Positions 33,569 to 46,372 of a DNA stretch of 64,000 nt are shown here, piece after piece. The stretch's first letter is position 1. Every line of letters starts with the position of its first letter. The position numbers and the translations under genes were made by a program. This stretch comes from Ricordea florida. Taxonomy: Eukaryota > Cnidaria > Anthozoa > Corallimorpharia > Ricordeidae. Location: contig OX453283.1 in the NCBI GenBank assembly GCA_949710005.1, positions 19,681,504 through 19,745,503 on the forward strand, in the 5' to 3' direction. Below the pieces are notes generated by a model, which saw only the letters and a program-made list of their open reading frames with translations, made no database searches and was not told the DNA's origin.

Positions 33569-34566
33569 CCGTATTTATTCACTTATAAAGCACACTCGGT
33601 TATAAGATGCCCACCCTAAACTTTCAAAGACGATTTTGACAAGTAAGCAAAATGAAAATTTCACCTAAATACCCTGTTATAAGATGCACCCAGAATTACA
33701 GGAAATTTTGTTGACCATGTTCGTGGTAATTACAAAATTTGCTTCCATTAGTTACTAATCGCGATGCTTAAGTTACTAATTGTGATGTCAATCATTTCAA
33801 GCACATTCGCTTCTGGTTGAAATCACCTTGGCTTTGTTGACTGTGTTTACGAACTTTTTTGCTGTAGCAGTGATTAGAAAGTCTAGTTTTCACTGTAGTC
33901 TCCTTGGAGTTGTTTTTCTTAGCATTTGTAGTTTTTAAATTCGTTGTAAAGTAACTTATTTCAAGCACTTCGCAAAGATCCATGCGCAGAACGAAGCCTG
34001 GATGATTAACGGCCCGTTCACCTACACGCCTTCCAGAAAGAAGCGAGCACCCAATAAAGAGGTGGTGTTGTAGTGGATCAATCAAGCGTGCAGCGAGATC
34101 CCACTAGATTTGATAACAAGATCGTTCAAATCCTGTGGCATCACCAATGCTCTCGATGGAACTGAAGACGACGCGGTTTGGGACAACAAGGAAGAAGAAA
34201 CAGAAGACACCGATGAGCCGATCACCAACGAGTTAGACTGACAGCGAAGCAGAGGACGACGAGTAGCTGAGCTCAGCCGAGCTTTAAAACAAAAACGGTT
34301 TTTTTCAGAGCCACCCCGATTCTTTTTAGAACTAACAAATCAGATAAAGTCAATGATCAACGTTTGTCTTTTGTTTACTCGTTTGCTGTAATTTATTTAC
34401 ATACTCATTTCAGTAAAGCTTTCATTTTTGGGAAATTTGGAAAAGTTATATTTTGTTGCGCGAAAATACTCGGTTATAAGACGCACCCCGAGTTTTGAGC
34501 AGATTTTAATCGAAGTAGTATATTTTCTCATAAAAAATGTTGCGTCTCATAAATGAATAAATACGG
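33569..34566. mobile_element. Pogo/Tigger-like DNA transposon remnant
   Basis: The ends CCGTATTTATTCACTTATAA and inverted CCGTATTTATTCATTTATGA lie next to TA on both sides. A transposase C-terminus inside reads (plus, about 34063-34240) WINQACSEIPLDLITRSF, SCGITNALDGTEDD. This SFK.CGI...DG.ED pattern is the tail of pogo-type (DDE_1) transposases. A stop precedes it and the DDE core is deleted, leaving a 1-kb derivative. Confidence 0.7.
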
Positions 34567-34568
34567 TA

Positions 34569-36183
34569 ACACTTTCAGCCCCCCAAACTAATCCATGCGT
34601 GTCCACAAAAACTAATGAAAAACTGGTATCGAGATTTCCTTTGGCATTAAGGATATATTGCATTTCTAAGGTCTGCAAATTGAGACACAGTTTGTTGTAA
34701 ATAAAATTAAAGTACACTGAGTTTACAACATTGTCCACAAAAAAAAACGAAATAACAAAAAACTTCCTCCCTTACCTCGTAATTAGTATGGCTGCTTAGC
34801 ATTACTAAAAGCACTGTTAGAGTCTTTCGCTTATCCTTTTCTCTTACACAGTTCACATAATAATTTTATAAACCACAATTGTTACAACTAAAGCCGAGTT
34901 CATTATTAGGCTGTGAGAAGATAAAAAACTTATCTTTTTTAAACGGAGACTTCGAACAGGCCATGTTAACCACGTCCTCAAGATTTGGGCATACATTCTT
35001 GTTGAAAACCACTTGACAGAAAATGAAGGACCTTTCATGCATGAACTATGGGCTCCGGAAATGAAGTTTGCTGACTGATGTGCAAGGGCAAAACTACAAA
35101 CCTTTAGCTAAAACTAAACTATTTTTTACAATGATCATAACAACTCCAAGGTGCCCTTAAATGTGTCAGTGAAAAAGTAAAGGAATTGCAGAATATCCAT
35201 GTTTGTTCTTTGTTGCACCTCTTTTGAGTACCAGAAAGGCCCCAATTTCATATGTCCGCTAAGAAAGTGAGGAACTTTTTCTCTTCTCTCGATTTAACTT
35301 TGGAAGAATTGCGAATCATCAACAAATGGTAAGTCAGAACATTTTCCGTGCCGCTGAATTGATATCCAGCCAGGAGAAAAAATCAATTGCGAAAAAGAGA
35401 AATCAAAATTGTTTTATTTCTTTGCGTTAGCTCCATACTGCTCATGATCATATCAAGCTTTCTTAGAGGAGTTCGGCGCCTACCTCAAAGGCCATTTGTC
35501 ACAACTCGATGTTGCAAGTAAAACAAATTTGGGAGCTTTTCAGAACTTAACATCCTATACATGTTTCAATACAGGACATCTTGGGCTCTGACTGACTTAT
35601 CAATGCTTTTCTTTTTGTTAATAGGCCTGGCCAAATCTAAATCATTTAACCCAATGGTAAGTGTCTCAGTGAAACTGGATAATCAAATTGTGTTATCAGT
35701 TGCCAGTTTTGCTTTTTTCCTGGCGAGTAATGCTTTAACATTATGTCTTAAAATAGGGACTTCATGATTGTTATGGCTGCAGTTTTTTTACGTGACCAGC
35801 CCACTTTTGTGGAACTTTTGGGGGATTACTAAAATGGTAGTTATCTGTTCAGTTTACTTGTAGATGAAAATAGATTAGTACAGGGAGGCCAGTGGGAAGG
35901 TGTAATAAAGGAAATTAAAAGAATGTGTCGAAGAAACTTTTTACTGAACGACTTCAGAGCAGGTGTGTTTTGTTTCTTTCCTCTAGGGTAGTAACACCGC
36001 AGGTTCCTGCCTCAGTGAACTTTCATTTGTTTTCTTAAAAAAGAAAAGTAATAAATTTGTATGAAAATGAAATGAAGCGGAATGCATTTGCTTCTTCCTG
36101 CAGGAGTTAATATTGGATTGGAAACAAGTACTGTACTTAACAGAGTTATCTGAATATGGCCGTGTACTTTTATTTTACTTGGT
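34569..36183. other. 1.6-kb stretch without a recognisable gene
   Basis: No motif-bearing frame on either strand. A plus frame at 35561-35767 is hydrophobic but unsupported. Confidence 0.4.
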
Positions 36184-36199
36184 AGCTTCTAAGGAAGCC
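36184..36199 (-). promoter_or_regulatory. Histone-type stem-loop candidate (copy 4)
   Basis: The minus strand reads GGCTTCCTTAGAAGCT, a 5-6-bp stem with a CTTA loop, then ACCAAGTAAAATAAAAGTAC. Spacing to AAAAGT is the same as in copies 1 and 2. Confidence 0.35.
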
Positions 36200-36208
36200 G
36201 TTTTGTAT

Positions 36209-36374
36209 ACCATGCCTAAAATAGGAGGCCGTTTTTTATTTTTTTTTTTTCTTAGTACTGATGATTTCAGTACTAAGAGAAAAATAATGATAGCTTGTAA
36301 TACGTTCAAGATATAAATTGGTCTTACATAGATGACATTCATTTTCTTATCATGTTTAGTACCACTGGTCGCTT
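36209..36374 (+). repeat. Dispersed repeat, copy 2 (pairs with 27833-27993)
   Basis: Near-identical to the earlier copy, including TACTGATGATTTCAGTACTA. Here it leads into the minisatellite rather than unique sequence. Confidence 0.8.
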
Positions 36375-36387
36375 GTATGCATTTGCT

Positions 36388-36825
36388 AAGGGAATAAATA
36401 AGAACATACGAGCTCATCCATCCTTAGTGCTAGCGTACTAAGGGAATGAATAAGAACATACCAGCTCATCTCTCCTTAGTACTAGTGTACTTACGTACTA
36501 AGGAAATGAATAAGAACGTACAAGCTCATCTGTCCTTAGTACTAGCGTACCAACGTACTAAGCCAATGAATAAGAACGTATAAGGTCATCTGTACATTAG
36601 TACTAGCATACCAACGTACTAAGGGAATGAAGAAGAACGTACAAGTGTGTCTGTACGTTAGTACTAGCGTACTAACGTACTAAGGGAATGAAGAAGAACG
36701 TAACAGCTCATCTGTCCTTAGAACAAGCGTACTAACATACTATGGGAATGAATAAGAACCTACGAGCTAATCTGTACTTAGTACTGGCGTACTAATGTAC
36801 TAAGGGAATGAATAAGAACTTGCGC
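36388..36825. repeat. About 61-bp minisatellite, seven to eight units
   Basis: Each unit holds CTAAGGGAATGAATAAGAAC, AGCTCATCTGTCCTTAG and TACTAGCGTACTAACGTA. GTAC and TTAGTACTA sub-palindromes recur within units. Confidence 0.9.
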
Positions 36826-37028
36826 GTCCGGATTTAGATAGCATAGGGGGAAGGAAAATACATAAATATTATGTTTGGGGTGTGCTAACGCTAACCCGAG
36901 TGGTTATCTAAAGAGAAACCTCGTGAGGAAATTTGGCATAGGAGCTCCCTTGTCTGGATCAATAAGTAGAATGGAACTTAATATCTAATCTTAAAACTAC
37001 ATTTAAAGTTCGCTATTTCTTATTACTA

Positions 37029-37058
37029 GGGCTACTACCACAGGTAGCCCGAGTCTAG
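37029..37058 (+). other. Hairpin followed by CTAG, Helitron-like 3' end candidate
   Basis: GGGCTAC TACCACAG GTAGCCC forms a 7-bp GC-rich hairpin followed by GAGT and CTAG. Helitrons end in a short hairpin plus CTRR. A similar arrangement with the same GCCCGAGTCTA string is at 55675. No Helitron coding is linked to this copy. Confidence 0.35.
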
Positions 37059-37074
37059 GTTTCCCTTTTCGGTC

Positions 37075-37104
37075 TATCAGTCTATCTATATATCTATCTA
37101 TCAA
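37075..37104. repeat. (TCTA)n microsatellite
   Basis: Imperfect TCTATC/TATCTA repeats of about 30 bases. Confidence 0.7.
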
Positions 37105-37594
37105 CAACGTCACAAATCGGATTACCTGCAGACGCCTTTGGGTATTGCTATTATGAAAACGAGGCTGCGCACGAGTTCATCAAGTTATTGCCACATCGAT
37201 GTTGGATGCGAAAGGTGTTGACTCTGTTTATGTTCGGGTTTCTCCTTGGAATGCTCCCATTGCTTACAAATGCACACGCCGGTCATGGAGGAAGTAACGG
37301 GAGACTTACAATAGTGGACATGAAGGCGGGGGCGCACTGAAAACTGTGTCAGGATTTAAGAGAGATATATAAGGTAGGACGAATTCTCGAATGCCACACT
37401 TTTTACCAGAATACATTGCACCAGAAAAGCATGAGGGTGTCATACCGTCGCACCGGCGTCCTTTTTCGTGTGGATTTCAGTGAAAGTAATTTGTAAATCT
37501 GGACAATTGGGACATCCGTGGATCGATAAAAAGGGGTCATTGAAGGATAACTCCATATGGGGCGCTAGAAACAAGGGACCTTTTAACAGTTAAC

Positions 37595-40500
37595 ATGGCT
37601 GGCGCTTTGCCCGTTAAATCTCTGTCTATTCGGACAGATTCGACTGGAAAGAGGTCGCTTCATGTGAAGAAATCTCAGAACGTATACCGTTCTATTTCGA
37701 ACTTCCACTTTAGCATTCAATTCCCAGAGCTTCTGAAGAGATATAATGGATACTTGTTACACGTGGAAAGGAAGGAGGGCGTAGGCATGTAAGTAATGTC
37801 ACAATTTCTTTGACGTCTATACGTCTGAGCCTTATGCCATTTCAGGTGCAGATAAGCAATCAAAAAATAATGCTGGCCCTGAAAATCACGTAATTACTGT
37901 GTACACCGTGCTTCGTCGCGCATCACATTGCGGTTTGGGTTGGTTTACCAAAAGCCATCCTCGCCTTCTGATTGGATACATGCAAAAAGAGTTAGATTTA
38001 AAAAAGAACAATGAAAAGATCAACTGGAATGAAAATCTAGCGCTGGTACAACAACCAGTGTGAATTTGCTCAGGTTTGACTCTTGTGGTGGTGCCATGTG
38101 AACGCACGCCAGAACCGAAGTCGCTCTGGCATCATGTAATGGAAGTTATTAAGAAATAGAACTCTATTGATCTGAATTTCGCTTTTGGTACGCTACAAAC
38201 AAAGTCGGGACAGTTTGGAGATAGCTGGTTTTCTACAACATAACTGGAAACAACCGAAAACATCATGTCTTTGTTTACCCTTTCAAGCACTCTCAATCGT
38301 TGAATTTTAGGTTGCTCCAGTTACTGTTAAAAACGTAATAACGATCCGCAATAACTGGTTCACTAAGACACCTAGTTGATGAAAACGTCAATAATATGGT
38401 TGAAAATACAGCAAGAATGTTAACAAACAGATCTCTTTGTATTTTTCATTAATACATCGCATCAATCGAACTCACAGTCATCGCAGGTGTCAGACGTTTC
38501 TATTCGTAAAATATTTCAATGTCTTGTTTGGTTTCTCTAGCGAAATATTTGAACATGTTTTTACTAAGTTGTTTGTCTCAGCTCAGACGGATCGACATTG
38601 TAGTTACGAACGTTCTTGTTATTTAGATAGAAGCCATCACTTTGTAAAAATAGTTCAAGTTCACATCCAAGCCAGTATGAACAAAGGAAACAAATCAATT
38701 GGGTGTACAAACCATGCCCGCAAGTCACGTCATTTTCGCCCAAATTTTGTAAACGGTATTTTCTGCCATTTATAAAAAGGGAAAGGCATCCTAGGAAAGG
38801 GAGACTTGCAATGAAGCAGGAACCCATAAATCCTGAATGAGGTCAAGGAAGTTTCCTGACCATGAAATATAATTATCCTCTGGAAAAAGATTTACACCTT
38901 TTAGTTTGAAATTTAGAGCGCTCAAAGACCAAAAGAGAAAAAGTCTTAAGAAGGATGAACTTGTCCATTAGTGGAACAACAATTGCTGCTTCAAAAAATC
39001 AACTTGGGTTGGATTCTTATACAAGGAACTCAATTTTGTCTTATGTTACATCGTACGTGCACACTTTCACACTTGTGTAGCTGTCTATATGAGTGTTTCC
39101 TAGTTTAACTGTTTTACATGCCTCGATTGTAACAGTCCTTACTGTTCCATAGATATAAGAAGTTCAATTGTAATATTTTCATGGTTTATCTCATACTATA
39201 CTGTCAAATAATGAGCTTATATGAAGTGCTAAATGTTATATAAATTATATAAATTATTGATAATCTATTGTTTTATATTATAGGCCATGTTTTATCACGT
39301 GTTCTGAAATGACCTATGCCAAAATGTTTAAGAGTGCCATCAACCAAACATTTGCCTCTGTTGGCGGTGTCCTCTGGGAGACTGTCAGCGATTCCCAGTT
39401 GTGCCAGTTGCTGATGTCTGCAACCGAGGAATTCTATTCGCGGCCTCCTGAAGAGCAGAAAAGGCTTACGGCGGCCATAACATTGGGAAAACAGCCAAAA
39501 GACAATGTTTATGTGTTGGGTGATGTACAGGTAAATGGTTAATTATTCCATGTTACAGTTGTTGTTAATTAAAAATGTGTAGATCATAAGGGATTACATT
39601 TAATTTTGTTTGGTAACAAGATTTAATAGTAGTTTCAGTTTTACTTTCTTTGACATAAAAAACTAGTATCCTCCGTTTTTGTTTTAGCTGGATGGTCAAG
39701 GGATGCTAATCCCAGACAATGAAAAGCAGTATATTTGGATGGTACCACACTTAGTTGGGATTCCGTATTCATCCAGTTTTGGGGATCCACTTCTTTGTGA
39801 ATACCTTAAGTCAACGCTACCAGTAATTGAACTGCCACTCAGGCAGTTTAACTGGTTTCTCTTTATAAAAGCTGCCAAGAACTTAAGAAAAAATACTTTT
39901 TATCAGTTTACATGTCTCCTGTCTGGAGCAGTGTCTGCCTTCCACTATGAGAAGGTTCTTTCAATCATTGGCAAGTACCATAAATGTAATTGAAATGTTC
40001 TTAACATTTTAGACAGAATTTGAACGGTTTTTTTTAGTATTATAAAGTACAAAAATAATGTGGACTCAGCAAATCCACTTTATAAAAGGATTTACCAATG
40101 CACCATGATCCAAGTGATCCTGGACCAATGATCCCTGCAATCACTCCAAAGGATCCCTTAGATAATCATGGAATGGTAACTGTTTAATGTGTGCAGTAAA
40201 ACTTGAAATTAGAAGTTTGACCCCGGCTCAAAGAAATGTTCAGGGTAGATTTTGCAAGTTTGTAATTAACTACAGTCCTTCTCCGACTTTCTAATTTGGG
40301 TTCATTAACTGTTGTTTATTCTCACTCACAATGTTCCCTCCAATGTTCTACTAAGTAATGCCTATAAAATTTAACTCTTTTTTATTTCAAAGAGTTCGGC
40401 ACATCACCAGAGGTGAATTCCCAGTAGTAAATGATAAATTTAATCCATTGTTGTTTTTCCTAGGGTCATGCCCTGCGCCTATGGCCATTGGAGAACCAGC

Positions 40501-41363
40501 CAGTGGCAAATCATCGTCACTGAGGTTGATCCATGCATTGATTGATGGCACATTTTTGTCCCAGTCATCTGGGGAGTCAGTCGCATCAGAACTGGTTAAA
40601 AGCACACTTCCTGTTTGTTGGGATGATCCTTCCCATCCCAATACTCTTAAAAATGTATTGGTTTCAACATTTCAAGGGGGAGGGAAGCAGACCAAGACAG
40701 GAGGGAATGAAGTACCCAGGACCACCTTCCTTTTGACTGTTAATTTAAAATTGGATGACAATCTGAGGTTTGTAACATCGGGAGCTACTCTATTGTTGGT
40801 AAAATTATGCATAAAGTATATCATTGCATAAACCTACAACCTGATTTACTGCTGGTTCCAGGTGATCATCTTTGTCTTAGATTTCAGTATTAAACAATAT
40901 CCTCTTTTAAAATTTACAAGTATTTGTTTATTAACTTTGGTTAAGCTATGTGTATTACGATACTATCAATCCCACATGTAGCCTCATTAGGTTGGAATTT
41001 AAGCTGAAAGTTCCTCTCCATGTGCCTTGTAGGTCTTAGCAAATGCTTCAAGGGAAATATCCTGTCTGTGTGCACTAAATTAATAATTATTTTTGCTGGT
41101 TTCACATATTATTAGGGCATTTGAAAGGACAACACTTATTTTTTTGACACTATTCAAAATGGAGAAGCTGGAGAAGACTTCTTTTATGCCCGTAATGCTG
41201 CATTTCAGCATGCAGGGACAAACTGTTTGCCGTCCATGATTTTAATGGGGGAAGTCACTCAGGCATGGCTGGAAGACCGTATCAGGTTTTTTTCAAGAAA
41301 GCCTGACAGGATCCCTGTCTCGACTTCCACTGATTTATTCTATCTACCGGCTTTTTGCATTCA
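37595..41363 (+). CDS. P-loop NTPase-like multi-exon gene (frameshifted)
   Basis: Five exons with matching phases: 37595-37788 (MAGALPVKSLSIRTDSTG), 39284-39530 (EMTYAKMFKSAINQTFASV), 39688-39970 (YIWMVPHLVGIPYSSSFG), 40464-40767, and 41116-41363. The third intron begins GCAAGT, a GC-AG intron; the others are GT-AG. Exon 4 has a Walker A motif GEPASGKSS and a Walker B-like LPVCWDDPSHP, as in helicase/primase-type and DUF927-like P-loop proteins. Exon 5 (GEAGEDFFYARNAAFQHAG) needs one more T in the run at 41139-41145 to join in frame, so this copy is broken or misread. Downstream exons are not seen; satellite and LINE sequence follow. Cellular role unknown; possibly a member of a lineage-expanded family. 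Confidence 0.65.
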
Positions 41364-42949
41364 AGGTCAGTGAGATTCAATTAACTACATGTTACTTAAA
41401 ATTTCTGCAGTTGGGAAAATGAGCGAAAAAGGAATCTGTCACAGGAAAAAAAAAACATTTTTTGGAATAAGATCACATTTCAAAACTACAGTCATGGTTC
41501 TGATTTCGTCTGTGTTAACTTGCTGATGAATTATTAATGAGTTTATGAATTCTTAACAGATGCTAGGGTAAAGCATTACTTAAGTCATTACATGCATGGC
41601 TTAGGTACTTTCAAGGGCTGGCTTATCAATTTAGCAGTATGCAGTCAAATATACACTACCATGAAACAATTGGATATGCTAACTTATTTACCCATCCCTC
41701 TGTGATTTCTGCAAGCATTATTGATTCTTGCAGTCGCGCAAGACACTTAAGAGCGCCTGTCCGTAAAAATCAAACATATCACGGCAAGGGCGGAAAATTC
41801 GATTTCTTTCATATTTTAATGTTCGATAGGCTAGGGTCTAACTAAAACCACTGTATACTTTTTTTGGTGAAATATCTTTTCATTTCAAAGAAAAATGCAA
41901 ATTACGAAAATCCGTTAAAATCGTTATTTGAGGCGTCAAATAATTACACAGGTTTGAGAGCCTCGCGTGCAAAAACAAATCATTCCACTGTCTTTAATAT
42001 ACTCAAGTATTATTCAGCAATATCTAAATGTACGTTGGAATGATTTTGGGGAATATTGCGTTGTTCTTTGCATACGAAATAATTTAATTTCGAAGGCATA
42101 CAATTCACCTCAGTAAAAGTACTTCGTGAATAAAACTAATTTTCACCATGTCCGAAACCTTCAAATCGATTAAGCCTCTGGTGGTTGAATGTTCGAAGGA
42201 TGGTCTATAGATTCCTGTAAACATTTCTTTGGGCAAATGATTAGGAGCGGCGCGAGAGCGTTTCAAACTCCGTAAAAAATGCAAATATTTGACCTTCAGC
42301 GGTGAACTTTGAAGTTGCGGGTCAGACATAAACTTTATTCCCGTGTAAATAAGCACTTTGAAAAATAAATCTGTTTATGTTACACTGTATGTGGAAGTTA
42401 GATGGAAGGAAAAGAATCCAGAAATTTTACATTGTGTTGCCTACTTACTAGCTTTTGCCTACATTCAAGTTTACATGGCATTGCAATTTGTAGCAGCTGT
42501 CTGTTTTGGGCAATAAGTGCCTTTTGTACAACACTTTGCCTGAATTAAAGCTTTTTAATCAAGAAAACACATATATAATTTTAATAATGTTTGCACCACT
42601 TGATACCTTTTTGTGTGGCAGAGTGTGTTTCTGCCAGTATATTGTGTTCAATCGGCAAGCAACATGTTTAAAGCCACATGCATCAAGGCATCAGTATTTT
42701 TGGTTTAGGTACATGACTGTAAGTTAACACTAATCATAAGAATATACCTCTTGATCGATCTGCACTAAGCTCTGAAATTATTATTGCCCACTAAATTTGG
42801 TTCCAGACAGTTGACTTGAACATGAGCTGTCTTGCTGTTATTGTTACAGTTAAATCATTGTAACCTAACCATAATGAAAAATAAATAAATGATGTTACAC
42901 ACAAACTCAACATTGTTTGAAGGAAATCTTTTTAAGGCCATGAACTTTT
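41364..42949. other. 1.6-kb stretch without a recognisable gene
   Basis: Short frames only (for example 42105-42356 minus), no motifs. It would be intron or downstream flank of the P-loop gene. Confidence 0.4.
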
Positions 42950-43640
42950 AAGTTGGGTAAAAACCTAAATGGTATTATTCTCCAAAACTCAATATCTGAA
43001 ATGCAAAAACCAAAAAAAGGCATATTTCAGCACAAAAGTAGTATATTATTGATGGTTAATTGTAATAAAACATTGATTAAAAACGTCATTATGGTATTTC
43101 AGCAAAACACATATTATTATTGCCTGTCAGATAGTTTTACGTTGAATACCATTAATGAAACCAGGAACCATCAATGTTTTTATTAGAAGACACAAAGTGT
43201 AAAATGGTACAAACCCATAATGGTATTTCTAAAAAACACAATAATGACTACCAGTGCCACAAATGGTTTTCTAGTAAAAACCATCCCTAAAAAAAACATT
43301 AATGTTATTGTGCAAAAAAACATTATGTGGAATACTTAAAACCCACCATGCTTTTTTCATTAAACACATAAATGGTTAATTTTTAGGGTAAAACCCATAA
43401 TGGTATTTCTGCAAAACACAATAATGACTGTCTGATATACCACAAATGGTTTTCTTGTAAATACCATTCCTGTGAAATAACCCATTAATGTTATTGTGCA
43501 AAAAAACATTATGTGGAACGCTTAAAACCCACCATGTGTTTTTAATGAAACACATCAATGGTAAATTAGTACTGTACCATTAATGTTATTTTTATAAAAC
43601 AACGTTAATGGATATAGTTCTGCTCTCACGTTAATGGATT
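42950..43640. repeat. Satellite block, about 178-bp unit with ATTAATG/AATGGT sub-motifs
   Basis: Two clear tandem copies begin ACCCATAATGGTATTTCT at about 43208 and 43389; more diverged copies lie to the left. Within units, ACCATTAATG- and ACATTAATG-type decamers recur in both orientations, so single strands can fold. Confidence 0.8.
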
Positions 43641-43784
43641 TTTGCATGTGTTTTCACTATTTCCCATTCAAAAACGCAGGAATGTTTTTTTGGAAAATTT
43701 TCCTGTGATTTCTCTCGGATCCGAGGTGATGCTTTTATGATCAGGATGCTTTAAACTGGTAATTACTTTATCAGATTTCTTTTT

Positions 43785-44900
43785 TCAATTAATAAGTATA
43801 TTTATACCTTCCCAAGTCTTTTTAGTATTATTAATATTAGATTCAAAGTAGGTATGATAATAGTTTCTTTTACTAACACGAGAAAGTAGCAGTACTTTAT
43901 TTCCATAAAATTTGTATCTTTCCTTATCACCAGAGTAATTTTTAATTTTTATAGCTTTTCGAAGACCTTTTCTGACTCGGGGCTTTGCAAGCTGTTTACT
44001 CTTACGCTTTGATAAAGTTCGAAATGGCACATGTTTATTAAGAAGTTTATTCAATTTGTTGTAAAGGATAGAAAATGACTTAGATGGATCCTTTGCAGAC
44101 GATGTTGAATCCCAAGTAAGTTCCGATAGTTCCTCCCAAAACGTGCGCTGAGAAAATTTGAAATAATCAAGAATTTTAATTTCCTTAGGCTGCGAAATTT
44201 CAACAGTGGTTTTAAGAATACAAAACTGGGAAAAATGATCCGTAACATCTGAAACAATGTTCCCACTAACAGAATAATCTCCGAATTTATTTATGAAAAT
44301 ATTATCAATAAGTGTAGCAGAATCATTATAAACTCTTGTGGGTTTATCTATAGTTGGTAAGAGGGCGTAGCTTTGTAAACAATTGAAAAATTGTTGGGCA
44401 TAGTATTAAGTTACGGACCAATGAATATTTACGTTGACATCACCTAAAATATATATCGATTTACCTGTGCCGCTATAGCGATCAATAGTTTCTTCAAAAT
44501 ATTCCAAAAAGCGCTCAGGAGAATTATGTTGCCTGTAGACGACGCCACAGATGATATTGCTTTTCTTTGTGAATTCAATTTCTATCCAAAGGGCCTGAAA
44601 TGCCTCAGAGGTTTTTTCAATGACTCTATATCGTAAACTTACATCTATATACATTCCCACTCCTCCGGCAGATAGAGGTGTTGGAGCAAATTCACAATTG
44701 TAATTCGGAATGCATGGATTGAAGTCAAGATTCTCATTATTAATTGTAGTTTCTGAAACTGCTAGAAGACTAAAATGAAAACGTAACTCACTTAAAATAT
44801 GAGTTTGAAGATTTTCTCAATTCTTTCACAGACTTCGTAGATTAGCATGAAAAAAGGAGAAGCAAGATTCAAAGGAATCGTTCCTGCTGAAATAACCTAT
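43785..44900 (-). pseudogene. LINE endonuclease fragment
   Basis: In minus orientation: after ETTINNENL-like residues the frame 44660-44406 reads GMYIDVSLRYRVIEKTSEAF, IICGVVYRQHNSPERF, YILGDVNVNI, then linker pieces with HYFESNINNTKKTWEGIN-type ends at 43785-44054. Frame changes and stops break it. It covers only the endonuclease to pre-RT part of a CR1/L2-like ORF2. Confidence 0.65.
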
Positions 44901-45282
44901 ACAGAATTATATGAACAAATTTTTAGGCACATCTGCTATCCGTAAAAGTAAAGTGGAAATACATGTAATTTAGAAATGGAACAGAATGTGAAATGGGTAT
45001 AAATATGTAAGAGAATAGTCAAACAATATTACTCCCACTTAATATCAACATATATAGGTAAACAATGAAGGTGACAGTCTGGTGATCAACACTAAAACGA
45101 TTTATTTTTTCCTTAGTTAATGAAAATGACCTTTTGTATCACACCATTCTGATCAATGCAATGTACCAACTTATTGTATCTTTGTAACATTGTCTTTTAT
45201 ATTGACATCATTTTAATTCTACTTGCTTGTTGAATAGGTTGATTTTTACAAAATAATTAAAAAGGACATTTGGAAATTTCAG

Positions 45283-46372
45283 GTATGTGGAACTGAATGC
45301 AAGGTATAGTGGAGGATACAAGCGCTACAATGAAAACCATTCCAGAGTACCTCCAAGACAAACCACTCCAATTTCTAAAACACTGTTTGGAAAGGATCAC
45401 AACCGCCAAAGACATCAGGCCAGAATTTATCAAAGACGGGGAGAAAAGAGGAGAGTTTGTCATTCAATCAACCCAGACTAACAACACGTGGTATAATTTA
45501 TCCTTTGGTGGAACTGATGGCATGCCATGATGCAGCTGCCCAGATTTGGGCCGTACTGGTTTCCTTTGTAAGCACATCTTTGCTGTTTTTTAGCACGGGA
45601 ATGACTGGAAATGGGATGCTCTACCTAAAAGCTATAGAGAAAACCCATATCTCTGTCTTGATGACACCATCGTGTTGGGCACTATCCAGAAAAATGACAC
45701 CATATGTGAGGAAACAGATGACCCTCCTTACCTTGACACACTGTGAAAAAGAAAACCGTTCAGTCCAGACATCAGAGAAGCAAATAACACAAGAAGCAGC
45801 CAAATGCAGGAAGGTGCTAAGACGACTGTCATGCCTGACTTACAATATTGGTGATGTGCGGGTCCTGAAAGAGCTTGGAAGCTCCCCACAAGCATTGCAT
45901 GGGAAGTTTTCTTCTTACCAACCAACAGATGACACGGTGGAGACCACACCCTTTACAAAGAAGAAAAGAAAAAATGAGGAAAATGTTGAGAAAAACCAAA
46001 AAAGATACCTACCTCTACCAGTACGATGAAAAAGAAACCCATTTACCAACAGAGTTGGCAAGCAAGCCTCCATCATGCGTAGCCAATATTTTGTTCATGT
46101 GCCAGTGAATGGTAACACCTTCACAAAAAGATCTAACAACAAGAAGAAAACCTCAGAAAAAGGCAAGAAAAACACAACAAGTAATCAACTCAACAGAATA
46201 AGGAAATCAGTGCATATACCAATCAACAAGTATGTCCAGAATGATTGCAAGAAGAGGAAATTTGAGCCATCAGAAGAAATTAATGACTTGACCATCCAAA
46301 ACAAATCTAGGGCAAGTTGTCCACAACCGGTTATAATCAAGGGAAATCGAAAAAAGTTCTAGTTTTTGAAGT
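45283..46372 (+). pseudogene. SWIM zinc-finger protein remnant
   Basis: After a TTTCAG acceptor: YVELNARYSGGYKRYNEN, then with a frame change IPEYLQDKPLQFLKHCLER, WYNLSFGGTDGMP, a TGA, and in the same frame CSCPDLGRTGFLCKHIFAVF, the SWIM signature CxC...CxH, followed by TAG and WKWDALPKSY. A basic tail in other frames (46075-46362) ends at 46362. SWIM domains bind DNA or protein and are common in MULE-type transposases and ZSWIM proteins; nothing here decides between them. Confidence 0.6.

Noticed and set aside
45283..46372. SWIM fragment as the 3' exons of the P-loop gene at 37.6 kb
   Set aside because: Splice phases do not match (the P-loop exon 5 ends in phase 1, this exon needs two bases before it) and LINE and satellite sequence lie between. 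Missing exons could still reconcile them, but nothing seen supports it.
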